Of a DNA stretch of 64,000 bases, positions 31,565 to 41,157 are shown one piece after another (within the stretch, counting starts at the first letter, position 1; each line of letters opens with the position of its first letter). The notes below the pieces were generated by a model that was not told the origin of the DNA, searched no databases, and saw nothing but the letters and a program-made list of their open reading frames with translations. Source of the stretch: Calothrix membranacea FACHB-236. GTDB lineage: Bacteria; Cyanobacteriota; Cyanobacteriia; Cyanobacteriales; Nostocaceae. The translations under genes were made by a program, and so were the position numbers. The stretch covers positions 41,426-105,425 of the forward strand of contig NZ_JACJPX010000023.1 in NCBI RefSeq assembly GCF_014696315.1. The letters run 5' to 3'.

Positions 31565-32383
31565 TTAACTTTTCCAAGCAGCTATTACAGTAATAGGAAG
31601 TTCTTCTGTAAATTTACCGGAAGGCTCTACTTGTAATAGAGATTCTCTGAGGTCGTCTTCAAATTTTTGCCGATTTTCTCTACTTCCAAAGAAAGATGGC
31701 AAACAAAAAGCTGTAGAATATAGATAGCCAATATATGAGTCAATTGTCCAAGATTTATCATATTTAACTTCATAGTTAGTTTGGCGACTAAAAGACGATT
31801 TCTCTATAATTTCTTCATGGGAAACTGGCAAAGGTTTCCACTCTCCTTGACCACCTTGGCCTGTGCGGCGTTTTTCACCTAACCAGCGCTTCACAACTGC
31901 AATCGCAGTTTGTTTCCACGGATGCTCACTATTCCAGGGGTCTTCATAAGTTTTAATAATCGCTAGTCCACCATTATTAGAAAGTAAATTGTAGATATGT
32001 TCTATAACTAATTCTCGCTGCATCCAGTGAAAAGCTCTACCAATTGTTACTAGTTGAAATTTACCGACAGCAAGAGAGATGTTTTCTGCTCTATCATTTA
32101 CCCAACTTATATTTGTTGCGCCTACTTCTGCTGCTTGGCGTTGAGCTTCCAAAAGCATATCTGCATCGGGATCTAAACCTATAACTTCTTTGAACTTATC
32201 CCGTAAAGGAATAGCAATTAAGCCTGCACCACAACCTAAATCTAGTAACCTTCCTTGACCATCTAATTGAAATTTATCGGTGAGTAAATCAAATAATACA
32301 GGTGGATACTGGGGTCGATAACGAGCATAATACCAAGCTGCACCTTCAAATAAAGTTGGATCATAAGCAGGAATTGTTGTCAT
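31565..32383 (-). CDS. Class I SAM-dependent methyltransferase
   Basis: 272 residues. Motif I is LLDLGCGAGLIAIPL, motif II has VIGLDPDADMLLEA, and motif III-like VTIGRAFHWMQRELV follows. The FEGAAWYYARYRPQYPP N terminus is typical of a widespread methyltransferase group. It lies inside the sulfonate operon, 42 nt upstream of ssuC and 122 nt after tauD. Its substrate is unknown; it may act on an organosulfur compound or be unrelated. Confidence 0.85.
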   Translation of the reverse strand: MTTIPAYDPTLFEGAAWYYARYRPQYPPVLFDLLTDKFQLDGQGRLLDLGCGAGLIAIPLRDKFKEVIGLDPDADMLLEAQRQAAEVGATNISWVNDRAENISLAVGKFQLVTIGRAFHWMQRELVIEHIYNLLSNNGGLAIIKTYEDPWNSEHPWKQTAIAVVKRWLGEKRRTGQGGQGEWKPLPVSHEEIIEKSSFSRQTNYEVKYDKSWTIDSYIGYLYSTAFCLPSFFGSRENRQKFEDDLRESLLQVEPSGKFTEELPITVIAAWKS

Positions 32384-32505
32384 ATATTTAACGCCTAATT
32401 AATATCAAAAATATGTTTTGTAGGTGAGTGATTAACCACAGTAATTTTGAGAATGATATATATTCAATCAAAACTGTTGCGGTTATCCACTCACAATCTC
32501 AATAG

Positions 32506-33369
32506 CTAAAACGGACGGCTTCCAGCTAAACTTACACGCTTTAATACCCGTCTTTCGCTGGGGTCAAATGGTGTTCTGTGGTGTAAAGTAGCTTGGTTAT
32601 CCCAATAAACAATGTCACCCACAGACCATTTGTGTTGATAATAAAATTGAGGCTGATTGAGATGCTGACGCAATTGAGCAATTAATTCTGCTCCTGCTTG
32701 AGGTTCTAATCCAACTACCTCTACTTCTGTAGCGTAATCGAGGTATAGAATCTTTTTCCCACTCTCTGGATGTGTGCGTACCAGAGGATGGGGATAGACA
32801 GGGCTAATTAATGGAATACTTTGATCAAGACGATAATCGGAACGAGGTGCATTCCTGTCTCGCAAAAATGGATTGTAAGTAATCAACTGTAAGTCTGCTA
32901 TCCGCTTTTTGGTAGACTCATCTAACGTCTCATAAGCCAAATTTAAATTTAACCAAGAAGTCTCGCCACCTTGGGAAGGAACTTCTAAAGCATAGAGTAG
33001 AGAACCACTAGAGGGGTAAGGAGTCCAATGATGATCAGCGTGAAAAGATAATTCACCTGTACCTGTATAACCACCATCAACATTAGAAACAGGAATAATC
33101 ACTGGTGTAGTTCCCGTTTCTGAAGCCAACACCGGAATATCTTGTGGTGGTACGAACAGCGAACCAAAGTAAAATGCAAAGTTCAAAAATTGCTGATCAG
33201 TCAGCTGTTGATTCTTGAAGATGAGAATATGGCGATCGCGCAATGCTTGCTTGAGTTGTAAAATAATTTCCGGCGCAACAGCTTGACTCGCATCTAATCC
33301 TGTAACCACAGCACCCAAAGGCGCATCTAATGGGGTGATTTTAACTTCAGTTAACGTTAACGTGGGCAT
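32506..33369 (-). CDS. TauD/TfdA-family Fe(II)/2-oxoglutarate dioxygenase
   Basis: 287 residues. The iron-binding H-x-D is in ELSFHADHHW, the distal His in NQATLHHRTPFD, and the 2-oxoglutarate Arg in RRVLKRVSLAG. PLGAVVTGLD and LVRTHPESGKKILYLDYA match the TauD family. It likely releases sulfite from taurine or another sulfonate or sulfate ester. The sequence contains no Cys and no Met beyond the initiator. It is in the ssu operon between the SBP and the methyltransferase. I do not assign tauD itself because the substrate is uncertain. Confidence 0.93.
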   Translation of the reverse strand: MPTLTLTEVKITPLDAPLGAVVTGLDASQAVAPEIILQLKQALRDRHILIFKNQQLTDQQFLNFAFYFGSLFVPPQDIPVLASETGTTPVIIPVSNVDGGYTGTGELSFHADHHWTPYPSSGSLLYALEVPSQGGETSWLNLNLAYETLDESTKKRIADLQLITYNPFLRDRNAPRSDYRLDQSIPLISPVYPHPLVRTHPESGKKILYLDYATEVEVVGLEPQAGAELIAQLRQHLNQPQFYYQHKWSVGDIVYWDNQATLHHRTPFDPSERRVLKRVSLAGSRPF

Positions 33370-33494
33370 AGTATTCTTGACTTTTGAAAATTGGTAATTG
33401 GTGATGGGTAATTGGTAATTGATGTTTGTGAGAGGGAACAGGGGATAATTTTGAATTGTTTCTCTCCCTTATCTCCCTCATCCCTCTCATCTAC

Positions 33495-34619
33495 CTACTG
33501 CTTCGCCAAAACATCTTGAGGCGTAATTTTGGCATACTCTTCAGGTGTTAAAAACCCATCTTTGACATTCACCTTTTTCGGTATAAGTCCTAGAGAGTAC
33601 CATTTGTCAGCCACTTCTTGTTGCTTAGTAATGATTTTATCGGTGATTGGTACTAACGAAAAATCATATTTACTATGCATTGCTTCTAGTGTTGGTACAT
33701 CCAGTTGTGTTGCTGGTGCAAGTAATTCTGCAATTTCTTTTTGATTTTGTTTAGACCAAATTTGAGCTTTTTGTAATTCATCCAAAAAGGCTTTGATTAC
33801 TTCTGGATTTTCTTGATAAAATTTGCGGGTTGTGGAGTAGAAATTGTTAGTGTCTCGCAAACCGTTACCGCCATCTATGAGCACGCGACCGACTTTGTTT
33901 TGCACGTTTCTCGTAACAAATGGTTCCCAAATAAACCAAGCATCTATCTTACCTTGGTTAAATGCCACATTAGCATCTGGAGGTGGCAGAAAAACAGACT
34001 GGACATCAGATAACTTTAGTCCTTCTTTTTCTAAAGCTCTAACTAACAGGTAGTGACCAATAGATGCTTTTTGAAATCCTACTTTTTTTCCTTTTAAATC
34101 TTTAAGGCTTTTAATGTTAGATTTGCTAGGAACTAAAAGTGAAATTGCTTGACCATCAGAAGAATTTGCAGCTAAATAAACTAAAGGTGTTCCCGCAGCT
34201 TGGGCAAATACTGGGGGTGATTCTGCTGTGGAAGCAATATCTAAACCATTGGCATTTAATGCTTCTAATTGTTGTGGCCCTGCTGCAAATTCAGGCCATT
34301 CTAACTTGTATCCTAAGTCTGCTAATCTTTTTTCGAGTTTACCTTGTTTTTCAAGAACAGCTAAAGCAGTTAGTTGTTTAGAACGGACAATTCTAATAAC
34401 TTTCTGGCTGCTAGAGTTGCTAGCGGTATTTGTGGTGTTAGCTGTAGTAGTTGTATTAGATGAACCTGAATCACCTTGTGTTTGAGAAGTTTTATCTGAT
34501 GTACTGCAACTAAATAGCGTTGTAGAAAAAACTAAGCTATAACCAAGAGCAAATAACGCTGAACGACGAGTAATATTTCCGCGTTTCCAGGATTCAAATT
34601 TATGTTTCAGACTTTGCAT
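33495..34619 (-). CDS. ssuA: Aliphatic sulfonate-binding lipoprotein SsuA
   Basis: 374 residues, with GGAGGAAAG as a strong ribosome-binding site before the ATG at 34619. The N terminus has an RRSALFALGYSLVFSTTLFSC export signal with a lipobox Cys and a Ser/Thr/Asn linker. The binding protein core is typical: VIRIVRSKQLTALAVLEKQG, WPEFAAGPQQLEALNANGLD, KGKKVGFQKASIGHYLLVRA and PPPDANVAFNQGKIDAWFIW. It delivers sulfonates to SsuBC. Only two Met and one Cys occur in the whole precursor, far below average. It is the first gene of the main operon. Confidence 0.95.
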   Translation of the reverse strand: MQSLKHKFESWKRGNITRRSALFALGYSLVFSTTLFSCSTSDKTSQTQGDSGSSNTTTTANTTNTASNSSSQKVIRIVRSKQLTALAVLEKQGKLEKRLADLGYKLEWPEFAAGPQQLEALNANGLDIASTAESPPVFAQAAGTPLVYLAANSSDGQAISLLVPSKSNIKSLKDLKGKKVGFQKASIGHYLLVRALEKEGLKLSDVQSVFLPPPDANVAFNQGKIDAWFIWEPFVTRNVQNKVGRVLIDGGNGLRDTNNFYSTTRKFYQENPEVIKAFLDELQKAQIWSKQNQKEIAELLAPATQLDVPTLEAMHSKYDFSLVPITDKIITKQQEVADKWYSLGLIPKKVNVKDGFLTPEEYAKITPQDVLAKQ

Positions 34620-35110
34620 TAATCGGCTTTCCTCCGCCTTAAAAATCGTAACAAAAGCTAAAAATTTCGTGAAATCATAACCTAACGTCTTAAGAACTTC
34701 GGTTATATATATTTTTTTTGCTCGTGAATGGTAATTTCATGGATGTTGTTAAGCGTGGGTGCGGCGTAATCAATAAAATGATTTCCAAATCAAAATATAG
34801 TTATTATTTATTCTTGATATTTATTTGAGGAATTAAGGTGGATAATTCCACCTTAAGATAGATTTATGAGAGGGTTACTGTGGTGGAAACTTGTATAGAT
34901 TATGACGATAGGTAGTAAGTTAATTTTTTTTTGCTGATTGACTTCGGAGCTTTATCCAAATATTTAGTCTTGCTCTGGTAAAGATAATGCTAATTAAGAT
35001 AAGAAACAATCAATCAGCTATTTTCAAAATTTGAAATTCTGGCAACAAGTAATTACCAATTTCAAGGCTGTTGTTAGGGAAGAGAAGTATTGTGTTATGC
35101 CCGCGAAGAA

Positions 35111-35218
35111 TTAGAGATATACACAACACTTCCCTGGCGGAGGCAAAATATCTAATAAACTTGGTTCAATATGGTTGTACTGATAATTAGAACTAGAACT
35201 GTACGTAGTCCGATCCAT
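35111..35218 (-). CDS. Small ORF of uncertain reality (35 residues)
   Basis: In the 845-nt gap between ssuA and ssuB a frame from ATG 35218 (or 35296 for 61 residues) ends in LLDILPPPGKCCVYL. It has no clear ribosome-binding site. I do not recognise it. It may be a shadow. The rest of the gap is AT-rich and should hold the ssuA promoter; no other gene is seen there. Confidence 0.2.
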   Translation of the reverse strand: MDRTTYSSSSNYQYNHIEPSLLDILPPPGKCCVYL

Positions 35219-35464
35219 ACCGAAAGAGTGGGTAGTGGATTTCATTGAACTATTTACTACGAAAAGCATCAGGTACATTTTCTTGACAGCAATCAAAAAT
35301 CGTCATCACACCCACGAACTCAAGATAGTCTCAGAATATGGATGGCAATGATGTCTTGTTAGGTTAAAGACTGATCATTAAGACTGCAAGTAGGTAGGAG
35401 TTGAGAGAGAAAGAGTTTTCCGATTTTTGCACAGTAGCCAGACATGAGATGAAACGGATATCTC

Positions 35465-36268
35465 TTACACTGTTGTAGACGAGAATATAAATGAATCTGC
35501 TGGTAATCCTGGTTCGCGCTCTGGCTGACCCATCACTCGTTGTAAAATCTTTTCCACTGTCTGAGCTAGTGCAATATCTCCTCTAACTCTTGGACGTGGC
35601 AAATTAATCTCTAAATCCAAACCAATCTGGCCGTTTTCAATGAGTAAGACTCTGTCTGCTACTACAACAGCTTCTTCCACATCGTGAGTAATTAGTAATG
35701 CTGTAAATCCTTGTTCTTGCCATAACTGCTCTAGTAATTGCTGCATTTCAATACGTGTGAGCGCATCCAATGCACCTAAAGGTTCATCTAACAACAATAA
35801 AGCCGGACTACTGGCTAAGGCTCTGGCTAACGCTACTCTTTGGCGTTGTCCTCCAGAAAGAACAGAAGGCCATTCGTTAGCTCTGTCTTCTAATCCTACA
35901 GCCCGTAAAACTTGCAAAGCTGTTTGCTTGGCATAAACTTTTGAGTTAGCACCCAATAAACCTAACTCTACATTTGCTAGTACTCGTTGCCAAGGTAATA
36001 ATCGCGCATCTTGAAACATCATTCGGATATCTGGGTTAATCCGATGATGGGAATGCTGATCATTTAAAAATACACCACCGCCAGTAGGTGCATCTAATCC
36101 AGCAATTAGCCGTAACATTGTACTTTTACCGCAACCACTGCGCCCAACTATGGCGACAAATTCCCCAGGCTGAATATCTAAATCAATATCCTGCAGAACA
36201 GTCTTTGTTCCAAATGACTTGGTTAGCCCTTGTAGTTTTAAATGCATCCCTCTTACTGGATATGTCAT
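35465..36268 (-). CDS. ssuB: Aliphatic sulfonate ABC ATPase SsuB
   Basis: 267 residues. Walker [10 protein letters not shown], signature [16 protein letters not shown], Walker [13 protein letters not shown] and switch His [10 protein letters not shown]. The length and the [20 protein letters not shown] start match SsuB/TauB. The ATG at 36268 has AAGGAG upstream. It is oriented with ssuA, ssuC but separated from them by 845 nt, so it has its own promoter region with the shared motif described at 36587-36618. Confidence 0.95.
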   Translation of the reverse strand: MTYPVRGMHLKLQGLTKSFGTKTVLQDIDLDIQPGEFVAIVGRSGCGKSTMLRLIAGLDAPTGGGVFLNDQHSHHRINPDIRMMFQDARLLPWQRVLANVELGLLGANSKVYAKQTALQVLRAVGLEDRANEWPSVLSGGQRQRVALARALASSPALLLLDEPLGALDALTRIEMQQLLEQLWQEQGFTALLITHDVEEAVVVADRVLLIENGQIGLDLEINLPRPRVRGDIALAQTVEKILQRVMGQPEREPGLPADSFIFSSTTV

Positions 36269-36586
36269 TCCACAAATCTCCTTTTTTTCTTCTCATATCA
36301 GTCAACTTATTAACTTTCTCTAGATGGCTAGAGAAGCATAGTAGTCAGAAAAAATACCTGCAAAATACACTTATATGGTCTTCAGTAACTATATTTCTCA
36401 TCTGATTGATGCGGTATGAAGACCTATTACCTCAGCAAACATCTGAAAAGAATGTCATTAACTAGCACTGCAACAACATATTTTGAGTGACATTGCTTTT
36501 CCTCCCTTAAGCTTCGGTAATCTCAAAACTTTCCCAGAAGACATTTACACTAGTAATTTGACTGATTTTTGATAATTCCTGCTCAG

Positions 36587-36618
36587 TAAACTACGGTAAA
36601 TTGGTCGAACTTTAGTAG
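36587..36618. promoter_or_regulatory. Candidate sulfur-island regulatory motif, copy 1
   Basis: The 25-nt segment 36594-36618 matches 50436-50460 at 23 positions. Its left end, read on the minus strand, is accgtagttta, which recurs exactly at 48266-48276. It lies about 320 nt upstream of ssuB. A LysR-type sulfur regulator is a plausible but unproven reader. The rest of 36269-36860 holds no gene. Confidence 0.45.
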
Positions 36619-36860
36619 TATATTTCTAGTAGTCTCACATAGGTGGGGCAAAAAGGCAAGTAGCTTTTAACAAAAAAACTTACAAAATGTGTTGATAACT
36701 ACATAATTTGGAGAATATCAACCAATAAATTATTCCATCATTGTGTAGCCAAAGGGAGCAGAGGATGCAGAGGAGGAAACATAAACAATTAACCCCACTT
36801 TCTAACCATTGAAAGTAGGGTTAATTCTCAAAATAGATTGAGCAAATTAAGCTGGAAAAA

Positions 36861-37682
36861 TTATCGTAGTTCAAAACCCAAATTATTCAAAATTTCCCGC
36901 AAGCGATCGCGCCCAGATAAAGACTGAGCAAAAGCCACGCGTTTAGCGGAATGTTCTGTCCAATCTCCAGGGACATTCATCTTCTGAGACTGGTAAAAAG
37001 CTTCCATCGCTTGATTATAAGAAGCGATATCTTCTTCTTTGTCTGCTAGTTTGTAAGTTTCGCGATGCAACACAGTTGTTTGGGGTAAGCGTGGTTTAAT
37101 CGCTGTTTCCACAGTGCGATCGCTATAACCCACACACAAGCCAAAAACAGCAAATACTTGTTTTGGTAACTCTAAAACCTGCGCCACTTCTTCTGGCTTA
37201 TTACGCAACGCACCAATATACACTGTTCCTAATCCTAAAGACTCCGCCGCTACTACAGCATTTTGCGCCGCTAATGCTGCATCAATCGCCGCCATCAAAA
37301 ACAGTTCGAGATAATCTAAACCTTCATGAGGTAATCCCCGACTTTCTGCGATATGCGCCAGCCTCGCTAAATCTGCTAACCATACCAGAAATAAAGGAGC
37401 TTGGCGAATATGGGCTTGATTATTAGCTAGTTGAGATAGCTTTTCTTTACGGCTGGGATCTTCCACCGCTACCACACTCCATGTTTGGAGATTAGAGGAT
37501 GTAGCTGCTGACTGCGCCGCTGCTACTAAGGTTTCTAAGGTTCCTGAGGGTAAAGCATCCGGTAAGTAAGCCCGAATTGAACGGTGAGATAACAGAGAAC
37601 TGATGAAGTCATTTATAGGTAGCTCTGCATTAACTGGGCTACCACCATAACGATGATGAAGCAACTCGGTAAAATTAGGCAT
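36861..37682 (-). CDS. NADPH-dependent nitroreductase family oxidoreductase (NfsA-like)
   Basis: 273 residues. FMN-binding nitroreductase fold: LLSHRSIRAYLPDALPSGTL, AAAQSAATSSNLQTWSVVAV, AAIDAALAAQNAVVAAESLG, GTVYIGALRNKPEEVAQVLE and FAVFGLCVGY. The C-terminal KRVAFAQSLSGRDRLREILN matches the NfsA/FRP group. A flavin reductase linked to sulfonate monooxygenases is possible because it is oriented with ssu genes, but it could be an independent stress enzyme. A dyad at 37780-37812 lies upstream of its start. Confidence 0.88.
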   Translation of the reverse strand: MPNFTELLHHRYGGSPVNAELPINDFISSLLSHRSIRAYLPDALPSGTLETLVAAAQSAATSSNLQTWSVVAVEDPSRKEKLSQLANNQAHIRQAPLFLVWLADLARLAHIAESRGLPHEGLDYLELFLMAAIDAALAAQNAVVAAESLGLGTVYIGALRNKPEEVAQVLELPKQVFAVFGLCVGYSDRTVETAIKPRLPQTTVLHRETYKLADKEEDIASYNQAMEAFYQSQKMNVPGDWTEHSAKRVAFAQSLSGRDRLREILNNLGFELR

Positions 37683-37779
37683 AGTGTGGGAGTTTGGTGT
37701 TATTACAATACTTGTCGGTTAAGGGAAAAAGTGAAACGAGGAAAGTCAGAACCTTTTACCTTTAATTTAGCGAGATTTT

Positions 37780-37812
37780 AGCTCCCCGACTTTTTGAAAA
37801 AGTCGGGGAGCT
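37780..37812. repeat. Near-perfect palindrome with CCCCGACTTTTT arms, copy 1
   Basis: agctccccgacttttt (37780-37795) pairs with aaaaagtcggggagct (37797-37812) over 16 bp with a 1-nt loop. A second copy with the same core occurs at 47032-47065. It looks like a mobile dispersed palindrome that could also act as a bidirectional terminator. Confidence 0.85.
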
Positions 37813-38173
37813 GAGCAGCAACTTTTGCTTAAGTAAGTGCTATTCAACCCAAACAAATAGTATGAAATTCAATCATTTGTGAGTATAGTTTGACTTTATT
37901 CTCAGCTAAGCCCCATTAAATCTGCATGTCCAAAATGTCTATAAATTTGTAGGGTAGACATTTTTTGTGACTAAATTATGCAATATCAGTTTAGCATAGC
38001 TGATAATATTTTAGGTTTTAAATTTTGGATGAACAAGCCTTAGCATCAGCCGGCTACAAAACTCTCAAACAATCTTATCTATTTTAATCCAGAATTAAAT
38101 AATGTTTTCTTGCGAAGGGAGGAAATAATACCAAATCAAATAATGTTTGCGACACATCAATAATATTCTAAGA

Positions 38174-38194
38174 GGGCAAGGCATTGCCTTGCCC
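38174..38194. repeat. Dispersed palindrome gggcaaggc-att-gccttgccc
   Basis: Nine-base arms around att. It sits in the 640-nt gap between the nitroreductase gene and the phycobilisome operon. The same type of sequence, flanked by 'cctac', is a common dispersed repeat of cyanobacteria. Apart from this, the palindrome at 37780 and the terminator at 38243, the gap shows nothing. Confidence 0.7.
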
Positions 38195-38242
38195 CTACAA
38201 TCTGTCGCCTTCTTTTTTAAAATTGGTATAAACATTAAAAAT

Positions 38243-38280
38243 TAGCCCACACTCAATTGTTAAATATAAAGTGTGGGCTA
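38243..38280 (-). terminator. Terminator of the sulfur-poor cpc operon
   Basis: tagcccacac (38243-38252) and gtgtgggcta (38271-38280) form a perfect 10-bp stem. On the minus strand it is followed by a T-rich stretch (atttttaatg). It lies 43 nt after the cpcD stop codon. Confidence 0.8.
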
Positions 38281-38322
38281 AATTGTGACTTAAGAGAAAT
38301 TAGAAATTAATGCAACCGAATC

Positions 38323-38535
38323 TTAATTTTCGCCTACTTGCAGATTTAAAGGTTGAATATTGACAATTTTGCCACCCAAGCGATTAATCCGCTGAAGTTC
38401 TTCATTAAATCTGCTAAAAGGTACGGTAATAAACACACTACCGCTAGCACGAATCGGGTAATTGTTTTGATTTGTCACCTCATTTTGATGCAATCCCGAA
38501 ACTTCTACTTGAAAACTCCGACTTTGATAAACCAT
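38323..38535 (-). CDS. cpcD3: Phycobilisome rod-capping linker CpcD (sulfur-poor type)
   Basis: 70 residues with the CpcD fold: FQVEVSGLHQNEVTNQNNYP, SGSVFITVPFSRFNEELQRI and GGKIVNIQPL. It caps phycocyanin rods and sets rod length. There is no Cys and no Met but the initiator. It is the last gene of the operon, in the order B-A-linker-linker-D that matches the Calothrix cpc3 operon. The suffix 3 is given by this correspondence, which is recalled rather than aligned. Confidence 0.9.
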   Translation of the reverse strand: MVYQSRSFQVEVSGLHQNEVTNQNNYPIRASGSVFITVPFSRFNEELQRINRLGGKIVNIQPLNLQVGEN

Positions 38536-38671
38536 GTTGATATCCTAACAATCAAGAACAATAGTCAAAAGGGCATGGGGCAATGGGCATGGGTAATTCA
38601 ATTTTGGATTGGCTTTAAATCTAAAATCCAAAATCTAAAATCTAAAATTCCCAGTCCCCAATCCCCAATCC

Positions 38672-39538
38672 CTAAAGCGGTGTAACGCTGGCAATTTTGC
38701 CATTGCGACGTTGAACTTGTTGGAAATAATTGGATAGTTCTTCGTAGGGGATAACTACGGCTTTGTTGATGCGGCGAACCTTGGGATAACCTGGTTGAGA
38801 AATACCGGCTACTTCAACACGATACAGCCGTCCTGAACCATAGGCTTGCGAACCTTGAAATGCTGTGCTGGGGGTTTGTCCTTTGACGGAAGCACGATAA
38901 GCAAAACCATTGTTACTACCAGCAGGAGCAATAACCGTTGATGCGCTATTTCTTGCTAATTCGCTAGCTAAACGAGATGATGCTCCAGGGATTTGAGAGC
39001 GATCGCTGTTTGCATAACCGCGATATAGTTGAAAAATTCGGGTAAAGCCTACTGTTTTTTGCCCTAGTTGATTGTTAAATCCCCGATAATAGGGCACTAT
39101 ATTTTCACCAAAATTCGTTTGGTACTCTGCTGAATCGATGTAGGAATCAATGTCAGCTTCATAGCCTTTGGTTTGATATAAATCTAGATGATAGATAATC
39201 TCAGATTCATCATAGGGAGCGCGACCAAGCAAATGTTTGAAATTTAGCTCTGTCACACGGCTATGAAAGTTATTAGAAAAAAACTTGGATTTGTATAGAT
39301 CTGATTTAGCTAACTGCCTAACAAATTCTTGAACTGTAATATTCCCGTTAGTCAGTAGTGATTCCAAACCCTTCAAACGTTCAGATTGCAACACATAATC
39401 GTTACCTAAAACCTGACGATAAATAGCCGCAATCACCTGTGCAATTTCTGCCTTGCTGGCGTTGGAACGTAATTCAATAGGAGCAGCGTTACTAAATGCA
39501 GAAGTTCCAAGTCTGGATGCAGCTGTTGTAATTGGCAT
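38672..39538 (-). CDS. cpcI3: Phycocyanin rod linker CpcI/CpcC type (sulfur-poor)
   Basis: 288 residues. The N-terminal two thirds is the phycobilisome linker domain ([37 protein letters not shown], [33 protein letters not shown]), and the last 60 residues form a CpcD-like domain ([29 protein letters not shown]). It joins phycocyanin hexamers in rods. It contains no Cys and only the initiator Met. It is separated from the upstream linker gene by a 248-nt repeat-bounded segment. Confidence 0.93.
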   Translation of the reverse strand: MPITTAASRLGTSAFSNAAPIELRSNASKAEIAQVIAAIYRQVLGNDYVLQSERLKGLESLLTNGNITVQEFVRQLAKSDLYKSKFFSNNFHSRVTELNFKHLLGRAPYDESEIIYHLDLYQTKGYEADIDSYIDSAEYQTNFGENIVPYYRGFNNQLGQKTVGFTRIFQLYRGYANSDRSQIPGASSRLASELARNSASTVIAPAGSNNGFAYRASVKGQTPSTAFQGSQAYGSGRLYRVEVAGISQPGYPKVRRINKAVVIPYEELSNYFQQVQRRNGKIASVTPL

Positions 39539-39578
39539 CTAAAAGTCTCCTTAAAGAAGGGTTTTGAGTTGAAAATAG

Positions 39579-39819
39579 TGCTGAGTTCTGAGTGCTGAGT
39601 TCTGAGTTGAAAAATAAAGATTTTCAGACTTTGGATATGGTTTCTTAATTATTAGTAAGTGAGTTAAAATAACGCCTACTAAAAGAAAAACATTTCCAAG
39701 TTTGAAATCTTGCTCATAACTCATTAGTTGATTCACAAAAATTCTGACACAAAGAGATTTTTTGTAGGGGTTTAGCATTGCTAAACCCTCTACGCACTCA
39801 GAACTCAGCACTCAGAACT
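39579..39819. repeat. Segment bounded by inverted heptamer repeats between two linker genes
   Basis: Repeats of the type gtgctgagttctgagtgctg (39579-39610) face their reverse complements (39794-39819) across about 180 nt. The right repeat begins at the very stop codon of the upstream linker gene. Inside is a palindrome gggtttagcattgctaaaccc (about 39768-39788). It looks like a small mobile or expanded repeat element inserted within the operon; no real gene lies inside. Confidence 0.65.
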
Positions 39820-40633
39820 AAGAAAGAGCTATGCTAATTACCTTGCGCCCTTGGCGATTGAGTTGTTGTAAACGATTCGATAACTGATCGAATGGAACAA
39901 CTACTTCGGTAATACTTTGGCGAATGCGTGGTGAGTTGGGAGAAGCAGCTTGTGTGGTACGAATTCGATAGGTATTACCACCACGATTTCCTGTTGATAC
40001 GCCAGTTAAGGAGCCAGCATCAGCAGGATAAATGGGGGATACTAAATTTTTTGCTAAATCCCAAGTTAATTGCCCTTTGGATTTGTTTTGGGCGCGATCG
40101 CTATTTGCATAGCCTCGATACAACTGAAAGAATCGGGGAAAGCCAGCAGTTTTTTGTCCTACTGTAGTTTGATAACCCCGATAGTAAGGCACTATAGCAT
40201 CGCCAAAGTTTTGTTGATACTCTACAGAATCTATGTAGGAGTTAATCTCGGCTTCGTAACCTTGAGAATTATAGATATCAACGTGGTAGGTAATTTCTGA
40301 CTCATCATAAGGCGCACGACCAAGCAAATGCTTGTAATTCAGTTCAATGAAGCGCACTTGTGAGTTGGAATAGAAGAATTTCTGGCGATACAGTTCGGAT
40401 TGTGCGATCGCTCTCACAAAATCCCGCACAGAAATCTGCGCCTGTTGCAAAAGTGATTCTGCACTAAATAGCCGTTCACTTTCAAACAGATGCTCATTAC
40501 CTAAAACTTGGCGATATGCAGACCAAATCACTGACCGTACTTCTTCTGCTGTTTTGACAAACCGCAATTCAACTTTGTCACTATCTGCAAACGGACGAAT
40601 TCCCAATCTGCTTGCTTCTGTTAAAGGTGCCAT
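39818..40633 (-). CDS. cpcH3: Phycocyanin rod linker CpcH/CpcC type (sulfur-poor)
   Basis: 271 residues, with the same two-domain structure as its neighbour: [60 protein letters not shown] and a C-terminal CpcD-like domain with [19 protein letters not shown]. No Cys, and only the initiator Met. It follows cpcA by 524 nt containing a nested palindrome but no gene. Confidence 0.93.
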   Translation of the reverse strand: MAPLTEASRLGIRPFADSDKVELRFVKTAEEVRSVIWSAYRQVLGNEHLFESERLFSAESLLQQAQISVRDFVRAIAQSELYRQKFFYSNSQVRFIELNYKHLLGRAPYDESEITYHVDIYNSQGYEAEINSYIDSVEYQQNFGDAIVPYYRGYQTTVGQKTAGFPRFFQLYRGYANSDRAQNKSKGQLTWDLAKNLVSPIYPADAGSLTGVSTGNRGGNTYRIRTTQAASPNSPRIRQSITEVVVPFDQLSNRLQQLNRQGRKVISIALS

Positions 40634-40716
40634 TTATCTGTCCCTTATTTTCTAACCCGTTAAACTCGGTAAAAATTTCTTAAGTTACAGCTAAAAAATG
40701 GTCAACTTCGTAATCA

Positions 40717-40751
40717 GCACTTTAGTGCTTTCAATTAAAGGACTAAAGTCC
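40717..40751. repeat. Nested palindromes between cpcA and the linker genes
   Basis: gcactttagtgc (40717-40728) and ggactaaagtcc (40740-40751) are each small hairpins, and their inner octamers actttagt and actaaagt are reverse complements of one another. Either two small stems or one longer stem can form. It lies in the 524-nt intergenic region and may attenuate or process the operon transcript. Confidence 0.7.
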
Positions 40752-41157
40752 TAGTTACAAAATCTGTTAATAAATTTTTTTCATCATTAAGAAAAAGCCT
40801 TGCGTAATAAGATGAGAATTTATCTACCCAGACAACATAGGTATTTGAGTCATTCAGAATTGACTGCTAACACATAATGAAGTCAGTGTTTATAAATTTC
40901 TCAGCTTACTACACAAATGCTTGACGCTTTTGCAATTTGCAACTTTTTACGGTTGCAAACTTTATATTCAGTTGTTGTGGAACAGGATTAATGACTGCCA
41001 AAAATCATTCGGTAAAACTATTCATTTGTATTGCATAATTACCAAAAGATTTTCTTACCCATGTTACACAAAACTGAAAAGCTTTTGAGAACCCATTGCT
41101 GCGAATTGATCTGATTTATCAACCGACCATTTGCTGCTGTATTGACACTCAGCTAAA

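Noticed and set aside
39551..39811. 86-residue ORF between the two linker genes
   Set aside because: It translates the inverted heptamer repeats; not protein-like.
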